Source: Bog-756 sp963813525
GTDB lineage: Bacteria; Actinomycetota; Acidimicrobiia; Acidimicrobiales; RAAP-2
Assembly (NCBI GenBank): GCA_963813525.1
Contig: CAWEZI010000004.1
Location: forward strand, 179,411-243,410
Length of the DNA stretch: 64,000 nucleotides
Reading direction: 5' to 3'
The notes under the pieces are model-generated. The model was not told the origin of the DNA and did no database searches. It was given only the letters and a program-made list of their open reading frames with translations. The translations under genes and the position numbers were made by a program. Shown piece after piece: positions 1 through 8,187 of this stretch (position 1 is its first letter; each line of letters begins with the position of its first letter).

Positions 1-136
1 GCCCCCTGACAGCTCCGGCCGCCCCGGGGACGCCGTGGCCCGACGACCGTCGAGCGGATCCCGACACGGGGATCCCGCCTTTGCCACCATGGGGGGCGCC
101 TACCGCCAGGGTGGGCCCACGGGGAGTCGAACGACC

Positions 137-610
137 ATGACCACGTCACTATTCATCTTCGGGGTGCTCGGGGTGGCCAGCACCGCCGCCGCCTTCGTCT
201 GCAACCGGCGCCTGTTCGTGGCCGGAGGAGCCGGACCGGTCTCCCTGCTCGAGACGCTCTATTACATCATCGGCGCCATCTCACTCGGTCTGGGTTGGTA
301 CTTCAACGTCCGCTACACCCACCAGTACGGGCACAGCGCCAGCTACGTCAACTACACCCGGATGCTGTTCACCAACTGGGCCGCCGATTCGGCGGCCCAG
401 GACTACACCATCGTCAACGTGGTCCTGTTGCCGATGTGGACGATCGTCGACGGTCGTCGTCGGGATCTCCGCATCCCGTGGATCTTCTTCGTGATGAGCC
501 TCTTCACCAGCCTGGCCTTTTCGGTGGCCATGTACCTGGCCTTCATCGAGAGGCAGATCCGCTACAACCGGGCCGGGGAACCCGAGTCGGCACTGTCGAG
601 AACGGCGTAG
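137..610 (+). CDS. DUF2834-like integral membrane protein
   Basis: A 157-residue membrane protein starting at the ATG at 137. Hydrophobic segments lie near residues 1-20, 32-50, 95-105 and 110-135. The second half (NWAADSAAQDY, then a V-x-D-x-x-R-R-R-D-L loop and a long C-terminal membrane helix) resembles DUF2834-type proteins of unknown function. An upstream in-frame extension to 35 lacks membrane character and is not favoured. The gene converges on the flavoprotein gene with a 49-bp overlap of the coding ends, so the two transcripts would be antisense there. Function is unknown; the family assignment is from memory of the pattern. Confidence 0.7.
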   Translation: MTTSLFIFGVLGVASTAAAFVCNRRLFVAGGAGPVSLLETLYYIIGAISLGLGWYFNVRYTHQYGHSASYVNYTRMLFTNWAADSAAQDYTIVNVVLLPMWTIVDGRRRDLRIPWIFFVMSLFTSLAFSVAMYLAFIERQIRYNRAGEPESALSRTA

Positions 611-2139
611 CCACAGTTGTACCCGGGGATGAATGTCACCCCCGGGCCGCCGTGACAGCCGGCGCCACACAGGTAGAGACCGTCTACCGGGATCGGGCTG
701 TCGGCCCATCCCCGGGGGCCGGGCCGGAACGGTCCCATGAACTCCGGTTGCATGAGACCGTGGCAGAAGTCACCGCCGGTGCACCCGAACATGAGCTCAT
801 AGGTGTAGGCGGGATAGCTGAACTGGCGTTCGATCAGATCGGGAAAGTTGGGTGCCCGGGTGGCGATCTTTTCCACGATGCGCAGAGCCATCTCGTCACG
901 CAGACGGGCCTGCTCCTCATGGGTGGCACCGATCGGGAAGTAGAAGGCGAAGCTGCTGGCCGCGTGCTTCCCCGGTGGGGCCTGACCGGGATCGTCGATG
1001 GTGGGGATGGCCAGATTGAAGGAAGGAGACACGGGAACCAGACCGCGCACACAGCCCTCGAAGTCTTCCTGCATCTGCTCGGCCGTGCCGAAGAAGGTGA
1101 CGTTCCTGCGCAGATCGCCGGTGTTGAGCTCCTCATAGGGGCCGACGTACTCGGGCAGCCCGCTCAGGGCGAAGTGGAGTTGGAAGTAGGCGGCCCGGTG
1201 GTCGATGGCCTCCACCCGCTGGACGAAGGCCTCGGGTAGAGCGTCGGCCTCGAGCAGCTGGGTGAACGTGGCGGTGGGATCGAGATTGGAGACCACGACC
1301 GGTGCGGTCACCACTTCTCCGTCGGCCAGGGCCACGCCGGCCACCCGCCCCTCCGAAACCACGATCCGGGACACCTTGGCGTGACGGCGTATCTCTCCTC
1401 CGCTTTCCTCGAACAAGGTCAGCAGGTGCTGCGACATGGTCCCGATCCCGCCCTTCACCTTGGACATGGTGGCGTCGCCCGGTGAGGCCAGGGCGAAGGC
1501 CAGACACAGCGCCGAGCCCGGCGAGTAGGGGCCGCGGAAGGTCGAGTTGACGGCCAGAAAGGCCAACATGGAGCGGATCTGGGCGTGCTTCTCCCGGTCG
1601 GGCAGGAACCGGTCGACCACGTCCATCACGCTGCCGAACATCATGGTGCGGATGGCCTCACGCTCGGTCTCGTTGGTGGCGCTGGCCCACATGTCGTCGA
1701 GCGACTTGGGCGGCTTGCGCACATCGAACCGGCCCAGGGCCCGGGCCGGCGCCTCGGCCCAGCCGGCAATTTCGGCCATCCCCAGGACTGCCTCCATTCC
1801 CACCGTGGCCCCCAGGTGGTCGAGGAGCTTGGCCGGATCGCTGTAGAGCAGGACGGCGGGCTCATCGGCCGCCCCCAAGCTGGCCGACTGGACCTCCGGC
1901 TCGTAGATGGGACAGGCAGCGAAACCCAGGTCGTCGAAGATCTCATTGGGCATGGGGAACTGGATCGACCCGGCCAACTCGAACCGGTACCCGCGCATCA
2001 ACTCCGTGGAGGTGGCCATGCCCCCGATGAAGTGGTTCTTCTCGAGGCAGAGGACCCTCATCCCGCCGCGGGCCATGACGGCCGCCGCTGTCAGTCCGTT
2101 GTGCCCGGCCCCGATGACGATGGCGTCGAAATCAGACAT
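562..2139 (-). CDS. Phytoene desaturase-like FAD-dependent oxidoreductase
   Basis: 525 residues with an N-terminal dinucleotide-binding fold (VIGAGHNGLTAAAVMARGG, then an acidic end of strand 2 and GGMATS), as in the carotenoid desaturase / PYROXD2-like amine-oxidase superfamily. The C-terminus has the usual second FAD motif (DGLYLCGAGCHGGPGVTFIPG). Length matches the family (about 500-540). The substrate cannot be read from sequence: bacterial members act on carotenoids, but no phytoene synthase or other crt gene is nearby, so PYROXD2-type function is equally possible. It is transcribed towards, and overlaps, the membrane-protein gene at its 3' end. Confidence 0.85.
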   Translation of the reverse strand: MSDFDAIVIGAGHNGLTAAAVMARGGMRVLCLEKNHFIGGMATSTELMRGYRFELAGSIQFPMPNEIFDDLGFAACPIYEPEVQSASLGAADEPAVLLYSDPAKLLDHLGATVGMEAVLGMAEIAGWAEAPARALGRFDVRKPPKSLDDMWASATNETEREAIRTMMFGSVMDVVDRFLPDREKHAQIRSMLAFLAVNSTFRGPYSPGSALCLAFALASPGDATMSKVKGGIGTMSQHLLTLFEESGGEIRRHAKVSRIVVSEGRVAGVALADGEVVTAPVVVSNLDPTATFTQLLEADALPEAFVQRVEAIDHRAAYFQLHFALSGLPEYVGPYEELNTGDLRRNVTFFGTAEQMQEDFEGCVRGLVPVSPSFNLAIPTIDDPGQAPPGKHAASSFAFYFPIGATHEEQARLRDEMALRIVEKIATRAPNFPDLIERQFSYPAYTYELMFGCTGGDFCHGLMQPEFMGPFRPGPRGWADSPIPVDGLYLCGAGCHGGPGVTFIPGYNCGYAVLDSADSGSPARL

Positions 2140-2210
2140 CCAGGTGACCGTACTACCTGCACTCCACGACGGCGCTGCCCGCCACGGTGCCGGACACAGG
2201 CCGGGTGCCC

Positions 2211-2702
2211 TCAGGCCACGGCTCCGGCCGGCAGCCGGGGCAGGTTCTGGATGGTCCGGGCGCAGGCGCGCGCCGCCTCGACCCCTTTCACCTCCAGATG
2301 CTGGCTGAAGAAGTGGGCGTGCTCCGCGTGATCGTGGAAATGATGAGGGGTGAGGACGGCGGAGATGACGGGAACGTCGGTGTCCAACTGGACCCGCATC
2401 AGCCCGTTGAGGACAGCCTCGGCCACGAACTCGTGTCGGTATATCCCGCCGTCGACGACCAGCGCGGCGCCGACGATGGCCGCGTAGCGCCCGCTGTCGG
2501 CCAGCCGCTTGGCACAGAGAGGGATCTCGAAAGCTCCGGGCACGGTGAACAGGTCGACCCGCTCCTCGGTCACCCCCCAGGCGGCCATCTCACCGATGAA
2601 CGAGTGACGGCAGTGGTCGACGATGGCCTCGTGCCAGGTCGACTGCACGAACGCCAGCCGCACTGCGGGATCGAGTCGAACCGGTTCAGGACTGTCCACC
2701 AT
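2211..2702 (-). CDS. ribH: 6,7-dimethyl-8-ribityllumazine synthase, RibH2-like
   Basis: Lumazine synthase condenses the ribityl-aminopyrimidine with a four-carbon phosphate in the penultimate step of riboflavin synthesis. The 163-residue protein has the family order: FVQSTWHEAIVDHCRHSF near residue 17, VPGAFEIPL for substrate binding, VVDGGIYRHEFVA, and HFHDHAEHAHFF carrying the catalytic histidine region. The YRHEFVA and HFHDHAEH signatures resemble the RibH2 type of rhizobia and Brucella more than the common icosahedral type. The ATG at 2702 is preceded by GGGGGA about 4 nt upstream; longer in-frame starts would cross the promoter region. No other rib genes are adjacent. A KstR-like palindrome lies 66 bp upstream. 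Confidence 0.9.
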   Translation of the reverse strand: MVDSPEPVRLDPAVRLAFVQSTWHEAIVDHCRHSFIGEMAAWGVTEERVDLFTVPGAFEIPLCAKRLADSGRYAAIVGAALVVDGGIYRHEFVAEAVLNGLMRVQLDTDVPVISAVLTPHHFHDHAEHAHFFSQHLEVKGVEAARACARTIQNLPRLPAGAVA

Positions 2703-2761
2703 GCGTCCCCCTTGAGTCGTTCCGAGTTGGCGGTCGATGTTTGGTGCCGATGCCTCCCTCT

Positions 2762-2781
2762 CCATATTAGAACACGTTCTA
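2762..2781 (-). promoter_or_regulatory. KstR-type palindrome overlapping a candidate -10 upstream of ribH
   Basis: TAGAACACGTTCTA (2768-2781) has perfect six-base arms around a two-base centre and fits TNNAACNNGTTNNA, the operator of KstR, the TetR-family repressor of sterol catabolism in mycobacteria. On the minus strand a TAATAT hexamer (2762-2767) abuts it and could be the -10 of ribH. No kstR gene is in the window, so the regulator is inferred. Confidence 0.55.
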
Positions 2782-3028
2782 GTTCTTGACAACGGGTTCG
2801 GTCCGGCCGCTCCCGCCCCCGAACTGTCGGTGGCGGCGGATTCGGCGGCGGATACAGTGCAGGCAAGGAGGTGCCGTCCGTTGACCAGTGGACCAGCGGC
2901 TGCCTTGGGGAGGCTTTTCGCACCCAATCGACCGCGGTCCGACCGGCTCCGGCCGAGATGGGCACGTCGATCCGCTCGACCATCGCCGGAGGAACACCGC
3001 CAAAAGGGCGACGGGTCGGGGGTCGGCG

Positions 3029-3274
3029 TTGACTGAGGACGGACCTTCGTCACCGCTGTGGTTCGGGAAGAAGGACAACGGACTCGGCTTCGGACCACTG
3101 ACCTGGCAGGGACGTGCCGCCCTGGCCCTGTACCTCTTTTTGATCGTGGTGGCCGTCTTCACCTACTCGCAGCTGGCCCTGACCGCCTTCGTGGTGATCT
3201 TCTACACCGTGGCCTTCGGATTCACCGTGGCGGTCAAATCGGACCTCATGAAGAACTGGCCGCCCGGGTCCTGA
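3029..3274 (+). CDS. Small two-helix membrane protein
   Basis: An 81-residue protein, probably started by TTG at 3029 because a GGGGG run lies about 6 nt upstream and no ATG or GTG fits the protein-like part of the frame. A charged N-terminus (LWFGKKDNGLGFGPLTWQG) is followed by two hydrophobic segments, about residues 29-46 and 49-66, ending in a short charged tail. No family recognised. It converges on the universal stress protein gene, 72 bp away. Confidence 0.55.
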   Translation: MTEDGPSSPLWFGKKDNGLGFGPLTWQGRAALALYLFLIVVAVFTYSQLALTAFVVIFYTVAFGFTVAVKSDLMKNWPPGS

Positions 3275-3346
3275 CCGGCATCACACGACAACGATGGGTG
3301 GAACGAGGACGCGAACGGTGATGAGCGACGCGACGGTAAGGCCCGC

Positions 3347-3772
3347 TCAGTCGGCCCCGACGGTGTCGACGATCAGCACCGAGCACGGGGCACCGTGGGC
3401 CACCGAGTTGGGGATACTCCCGAGGACCCGGCGTACCCCTTTCATTCCCTTGTTGCCCACCACGATCAGGTCGGCGCCGACCTCTTCGGCCACACCCACC
3501 AGGGCGTCGACGGGATCGGCCGATGACGGGTGCAGGGCCGCCTCGAGGCCCCGCTCCTTGGCCACGCCGGCCAGGCTCTCCAGCAGCTGATCGGCCGGGA
3601 GGGCCGGGTCAACGTAGCCACCGTGCTCGCTGCGCATCGGCCCCTGTTCCGGATCGTGAGAGGTCACGATGTGGAGAGTCCCTTTGGACATCTGGGCCAG
3701 GTCAGCCGCGGCCAGGACGGCCTGACGGGCGGTGGGCGAGCCGTCCGCCCCGACAACGATGGTCTGGAACAC
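3347..3772 (-). CDS. Universal stress protein (UspA family)
   Basis: A 141-residue single-domain USP. It opens with FQTIVVGADGSPTARQAV and ends with GNKGMKGVRRVLGS and APCSVLIVDT, the nucleotide-binding loop of ATP-binding USPs; the stretch between the second and third glycines is one residue shorter than the classical spacing, as in a common actinobacterial subset. Start is the GTG at 3772, with GAGGAG nine bases upstream; the longer frame to 3913 has no USP similarity. It lies 142 bp downstream of the cox operon on the same strand and could be transcribed with it. Confidence 0.85.
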   Translation of the reverse strand: MFQTIVVGADGSPTARQAVLAAADLAQMSKGTLHIVTSHDPEQGPMRSEHGGYVDPALPADQLLESLAGVAKERGLEAALHPSSADPVDALVGVAEEVGADLIVVGNKGMKGVRRVLGSIPNSVAHGAPCSVLIVDTVGAD

Positions 3773-3914
3773 GTTTACGATCTCCTCACTCTGGAGCGAA
3801 GGGTCCGCCCGCCGACGCACACCGGGACGACGGAGGCATGATAGCGATCGACCGGCCGGAACGCTCGCCTCGTTGGGCAAAGGGTGACTGTCGGCACCGG
3901 CGGTTCGGACCACC

Positions 3915-4610
3915 TCACCGGTCGGAACCCGTCAGCCGACGGATCCACCGATCCAACTGGACCGGCGTCACCGCTCCGATGACGTGGCCGACCACCCGGC
4001 CCGAGCTGTCGATGAAGAAGGTGTTGGGCTCGCCGTTGAGTCCGTAGACAGCGGCGGACACACGGAAGTCGGCATCGGTGCCGACCGGATAGGTGATGCC
4101 GCTGGCCTCCACGAAAGGGAGGGCATCGGCCGGCTTGTCGGCCACGTCCACCCCCACGAACTGGAGGGGGGCGCCCTTGTCCTGCTCGGCCGCGGCCGTG
4201 CGGGCCAGAAGCGGGGTCTCCGTGCGGCAGGGCGTGCACCACGAGGCGAAGAAGTTGAGCACCACCGGACGGTGACGGTCCCGACCCAGGGCATCGAGAC
4301 GGACCGGCGGGCCACCGGTCAGGGAGGGGAGGGTGAAGTCGGGGGCCCGGTCTCCCACGGCCACCACCGGGCCCGACGAGGAGCCCACCGGCGAATGGGC
4401 ACCCAGGCCCACCAGCAGGAGGACGACCAGAGCTATGGCGATGACCGAGCCGACGAGCAGGGCCCGCAGCTTTTCGGCTTCCGACCGCCGGCGTCGTGGT
4501 GGAGCCGGACTGCCACCGTGGCCGGAGGCAGCCGCGCCCACTTGGTCAGCGGCTTCTTCGGTACGGCGTGCGGTCAGGCCGATCACTGACCACTGACCGG
4601 GTTCACGCAA
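3915..4610 (-). CDS. Membrane-anchored TlpA/ResA-like thioredoxin
   Basis: 231 residues: a basic cytoplasmic N-terminus, one membrane segment (about 51-70), then an extracytoplasmic thioredoxin fold beginning GDRAPDFTLPSL and carrying the redox-active WCTPC (about 124-128). Family members reduce disulfides in apocytochrome c or deliver reductant to the CuA centre during cytochrome oxidase assembly. As the last gene of the cox operon, overlapping ctaE by 8 bp, a role in maturing subunit II or its copper site is the best inference. The cis-proline region (NGEPNTFFID) is present, so the enzyme looks intact. Confidence 0.85.
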   Translation of the reverse strand: MREPGQWSVIGLTARRTEEAADQVGAAASGHGGSPAPPRRRRSEAEKLRALLVGSVIAIALVVLLLVGLGAHSPVGSSSGPVVAVGDRAPDFTLPSLTGGPPVRLDALGRDRHRPVVLNFFASWCTPCRTETPLLARTAAAEQDKGAPLQFVGVDVADKPADALPFVEASGITYPVGTDADFRVSAAVYGLNGEPNTFFIDSSGRVVGHVIGAVTPVQLDRWIRRLTGSDR

Positions 4611-5307
4611 ACAGTGACATGACGATGGCCAGAATGCAGGCCGAGACGGCGATCCATACCGCGAAATACCGGATGACCCTCACCCGGTACCACCGTCCGT
4701 CGCTGTAGCGGCCCTTGCGGGCCCTGTTCCACAAGCCCAGGGCAATAACGGTCAGCACGATGACATGGACCAGTGTCGAGCCGATGAAGAACTCGAAGGT
4801 GGAGGCGTAGGCACCGTCGATGGTGGTGAAGGGAAGGGTCTGGAATTGGTAGAAGCCGAGGGCGATGGCGGCCAGCAGGGCCACCAGGCCCAGACCGGCC
4901 ACGCCTGACACCACCCGCCGGTTCTCATTGTTGCGGGCGGCCCGCTCGGTGGTCCAGATGAGCAGGGCGGCCACGACGACCAGGGCGGCGACCCCGGCCG
5001 AGTACCAGGGGTTGGCCTTGGCCACCTGGTGGACGATGGGATTGCCGAGTCCGTCGGTGCAGGGATTGGCATTGGAACACTTGTTGCCCCGCCACATACC
5101 TTCGGTGTTGAGGGCCCGGAGATAGAACCAGGTGAACAGCTCGAGCAGAAGGAACAGCCCGTCGCCGGCGATGAACAGCCAGATGGCCAGGCGCTCTTTG
5201 TGGTCGCGTTGCTCGGCTGTCTCGTGTTCGGACTCGTAGTGGGTGTCGTCGCCAGGATCCGCGCCCTCGTCGTGGACGCCCCCGCTGTCGGTGACGGCGA
5301 TGGCCAT
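4603..5307 (-). CDS. ctaE: Cytochrome c oxidase subunit III
   Basis: 234 residues, with a hydrophilic N-terminus of about 40 residues (acidic, repeated GAD and ESE) and then five hydrophobic segments typical of heme-copper oxidase subunit III; ELFTWFYLRALNTEG, FQTLPFT and FFIGSTLVHVIVL match the family core. A short cysteine-containing loop (KCSNANPC) lies between the first helices. The start codon overlaps the ctaD stop (ATGA), implying translational coupling. It provides the structural third subunit of an aa3-type terminal oxidase in the membrane. Confidence 0.88.
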   Translation of the reverse strand: MAIAVTDSGGVHDEGADPGDDTHYESEHETAEQRDHKERLAIWLFIAGDGLFLLLELFTWFYLRALNTEGMWRGNKCSNANPCTDGLGNPIVHQVAKANPWYSAGVAALVVVAALLIWTTERAARNNENRRVVSGVAGLGLVALLAAIALGFYQFQTLPFTTIDGAYASTFEFFIGSTLVHVIVLTVIALGLWNRARKGRYSDGRWYRVRVIRYFAVWIAVSACILAIVMSLFA

Positions 5308-7256
5308 CAGCCCTCCCCCTCTGGTCCCGGACCACCCGAGCCGGTCGGCACCAGCTCAGGCTGCTCTTCGGGCTGTTGGGGCTGGACGGGGGGCGTCGGT
5401 GGCTCGCCGTAACCGTAGGGATCGGATGTCACCACCGGTTCGACCAGGAAGTTCTCCAGAGGGACCGGGGTGGGTACCTTCCACTCGAGGCTCTTGGCGT
5501 GCCACGGGTTGGCCGGGGCCTGCTTCCCGTGCCGCCACGAATGGATGAGGGCGTAGAGCAGGACGATCCAACCCAGCATGAGAAGGTAGGCACCGCCGGT
5601 GGCCGTCTGATTGGCCCGTAGGAACACCGGGGCGTAGAAGGCCACCCGGCGGGGCATCCCCTGGAAGCCTTCCCAGAACATGGCGCCGTACGTGACCTGG
5701 ATCCCGATGGCGATCATCCAGAAGGCCACCTTGCCGATGCGCTCGTTGAGCATCCGGCCCGTCATCTTGGGCCACCAGTAGCACAGGGCGGCTGTCGCCC
5801 CGATCATGGCCCCACCCAGCAGCGTGTAGTGGAAGTGGGCGGTCACGAACATGTCGCCGTGGAAGAACTGGTCGGCGGGGACGTCGGACAGATAGATGCC
5901 GGTGACCCCGCCGATGATGAAGTTCCACAGGAAGAGGTAGACGAAGTACATCGGTAATCGGGTCCAGATACTGCCCCTCCACAGGGTACCGATCACGCAC
6001 AGGAAGATGATTCCGGTCGGTATGGAGATGAGCTCGGTGGTCAGCATGAAGGGGCCGGCCAGATCGGGGGCCCAGCCGGTGGTGAACATGTGGTGGGCCC
6101 AGACCATGATGGACAGGGCGCAGATGGCCACGAACCCGGCGAGGACCACCTTGTAGCCGAACACCGGCTTTCGGGCGAAGGTGCTGGCTACCTCCAACAT
6201 GGCCGCCACCGGCGGGAGGAGGATCACGTAGACCTCGGGGTGGCCCATGATCCAGAAGATGTTCTCGTACAGCCAGCCGGCGCCGCCCTGGGCCGCGACG
6301 AAAAACGAGGTCCCCGTGGCACGGTCGGTGATCACCATCATCATGTCGATGAGGAAGGCGGGCATGGCATAGAGCCCGAGGGCGACCCCGGCCAGAGAGC
6401 CCCATACGAAGATGGGCAGGCGACCCAGGCTCATCCCCTTGGCCCTCATGGTGAAGATGGTCACGATGATGTTCACCGCGGCGATCGTCACCGAAATGGC
6501 GAAGGCGATGATGGCGATGGCGAAGGCGTCCATGGCCGGGGGAGCCTGCACGGACAGGGGGGCGTACGTCGTCCATCCGGCGTTGATCCCCCCCAGGGCG
6601 AAGGTGGCCAGCAGTGGGGGGACGGCCGACGCCACCAGCCAGAAGGACAGAGCGTTGAGCCGGGGGAAGGCCATGTCCTTGGCCCCGATCATGATGGGCA
6701 TGATGAAGTTGGTGAAGGGCCCGGTCACCATGATGATGGTGGCGATGATCATGACCATCCCGTGGATGCTGACCACGGCGTTGTAGGTCTGGGTGTCGAG
6801 GAAACTCGAATGGTTGGAGACCAGCTGGGTCCGGATCATCATGGCCAGGGTCCCGCCCACGCCGAACAGAACCAGGACCAGGATGAGGTACTGGGTGCCC
6901 ACCACCTTGTGGTCGGTGGTGAACTTCCAGTAGCGCGCTCTGCCCTCGCTCACACCGGCTGCGTAGAGCTCGTCCTGGTGGGTCTGGTCGTGCCCCATAA
7001 TCCACCGGATGGGGGCGTTGAACGAGCCCACCCCTGCGTTGAAGCCGATCACCCATGCCAGCATGGTGATGGTGACCACCATGTCGGTGCCCCAGTTCGA
7101 CCCCTGGACGAGGGCGTGGGAGACGAGCCAGCCGATGAAGCCCAACACGACGCCGCCGGCCAGCCCGGTGCCGAAGTTCTGGCGCCGATAGAACCCTCCG
7201 GCCCGGGGGCCGATCGGCGTGTCCTCGAGGAGAGGAGGCGCTACCGCTGTCGTCAC
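5307..7256 (-). CDS. ctaD: Cytochrome c oxidase subunit I
   Basis: Catalytic subunit of the terminal oxidase, 649 residues from the GTG at 7256, with GGAAAGGG a few bases upstream. The low-spin heme ligand motif (SIHGMVMI), the CuB/tyrosine motif (MGHPEVYVILLPP), the HH pair (WAHHMFTTGWAPD), the K-path region (FARKPVFGYK) and the two heme histidines (HFHYTLLGG) are all present. The canonical start of the family (TTDHKVVG) appears only at residues 113-120, so there is an N-terminal extension of about 112 residues with two predicted membrane helices (about 32-50 and 58-75). It is 103 bp downstream of ctaC and overlaps ctaE. Confidence 0.95.
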   Translation of the reverse strand: MTTAVAPPLLEDTPIGPRAGGFYRRQNFGTGLAGGVVLGFIGWLVSHALVQGSNWGTDMVVTITMLAWVIGFNAGVGSFNAPIRWIMGHDQTHQDELYAAGVSEGRARYWKFTTDHKVVGTQYLILVLVLFGVGGTLAMMIRTQLVSNHSSFLDTQTYNAVVSIHGMVMIIATIIMVTGPFTNFIMPIMIGAKDMAFPRLNALSFWLVASAVPPLLATFALGGINAGWTTYAPLSVQAPPAMDAFAIAIIAFAISVTIAAVNIIVTIFTMRAKGMSLGRLPIFVWGSLAGVALGLYAMPAFLIDMMMVITDRATGTSFFVAAQGGAGWLYENIFWIMGHPEVYVILLPPVAAMLEVASTFARKPVFGYKVVLAGFVAICALSIMVWAHHMFTTGWAPDLAGPFMLTTELISIPTGIIFLCVIGTLWRGSIWTRLPMYFVYLFLWNFIIGGVTGIYLSDVPADQFFHGDMFVTAHFHYTLLGGAMIGATAALCYWWPKMTGRMLNERIGKVAFWMIAIGIQVTYGAMFWEGFQGMPRRVAFYAPVFLRANQTATGGAYLLMLGWIVLLYALIHSWRHGKQAPANPWHAKSLEWKVPTPVPLENFLVEPVVTSDPYGYGEPPTPPVQPQQPEEQPELVPTGSGGPGPEGEG

Positions 7257-7359
7257 GTCGACACCCTTTCCACGCTGCCACCGCCTTGCTCTCTGCTCTG
7301 TATCGTCTCTCTGCTTTGCCTGCCCGTCCACGGCCCGAGAACCGGGACGCCGCCCCCGT

Positions 7360-8187
7360 TCACGACGTCACCTGAGCCGTCTTGCGGGCCACCCTGGCCG
7401 ACGATCCCTGGGTCTGGAGCCACCTGGAGAACTGGGAGGGAGTCACCACCGCCCCCGAGGCGTCCATGAAGGCGTGGTAGAGCCCGCACAACTGGCTGCA
7501 CCGGACCTCGAAATTGCCCAACCTGTCGGGCGTGGTCCGGATCACGGTCGTCTCCCCCGGGTTGGCGTCGACCTGGACACCGAGGCCGGCCGGCCAGAAA
7601 CCGTGGGTCACGTCCTCGGAGGTGACGTTGAATTCGACCGGCCGGTTCACGGGCAAGACCAACGACCGCGTCTGCACCCCTGTCCCGGGGTAAGCGAAGG
7701 TCCACAGCCATTGTTGGCCGGTCACGTTGACCTGGAGGGTGTTCGGGTGGGTGACCTGTTGGGCGCTGTAGACGGCCAGTCCCCAGACCAACAGGACGAC
7801 GACCAGAACCGACGAGATGATCAACCACAGGACGGTCATCGGCCCGTTGCCCCGCATGGGCGGGCCATCCGGCGGCGGCTCGTCCGGGTCGTCGCTCTTG
7901 TGGCGCCAGGCCACCAGGCTGTAGGCGGCCACGGCGTAGACGAAGGCGGCCACCGGGGCGGCCAGGACGGTGAACAGGACCATCGTCTGCCAGACGTCGG
8001 TTCCCTCCCTGGAGAGGAGATCGGGGAGCAGGTGGTGGGGGGCGTAGATGCCGATCAGGACACCGACGATGGTCATGGCCAGCCAGATCAGGAAGATCTT
8101 GCCGGCCGGTCGGGCGAAGAAGGGCTTGCCGCTCAGGATCGAGTCGTCCAGATCCTCCTTGAGCTCGCCCTCGAACTTAAACGACAT
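7360..8187 (-). CDS. ctaC: Cytochrome c oxidase subunit II with complete CuA site
   Basis: 275 residues: a cytoplasmic N-terminus, membrane helices near residues 29-48, 68-90 and 115-140, then a cupredoxin domain. The substrate-docking aromatic motif (GQQWLWTFAYPG) and the CuA ligands in order (THGFW; CSQLCGLYHAFM, that is C-x3-C-x3-H-x2-M) are intact. There is no C-terminal cytochrome c domain, so electrons must come from a separate cytochrome c or from complex III. The start overlaps the end of the upstream cupredoxin gene by 11 bp. Confidence 0.93.
   Translation of the reverse strand: MSFKFEGELKEDLDDSILSGKPFFARPAGKIFLIWLAMTIVGVLIGIYAPHHLLPDLLSREGTDVWQTMVLFTVLAAPVAAFVYAVAAYSLVAWRHKSDDPDEPPPDGPPMRGNGPMTVLWLIISSVLVVVLLVWGLAVYSAQQVTHPNTLQVNVTGQQWLWTFAYPGTGVQTRSLVLPVNRPVEFNVTSEDVTHGFWPAGLGVQVDANPGETTVIRTTPDRLGNFEVRCSQLCGLYHAFMDASGAVVTPSQFSRWLQTQGSSARVARKTAQVTS

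Noticed and set aside
6090..7469. 459-codon plus-strand open frame opposite ctaD
   Set aside because: It is rich in His, Gly and Asp, has no family similarity and lies antisense to a gene with all catalytic motifs; a by-product of high GC.
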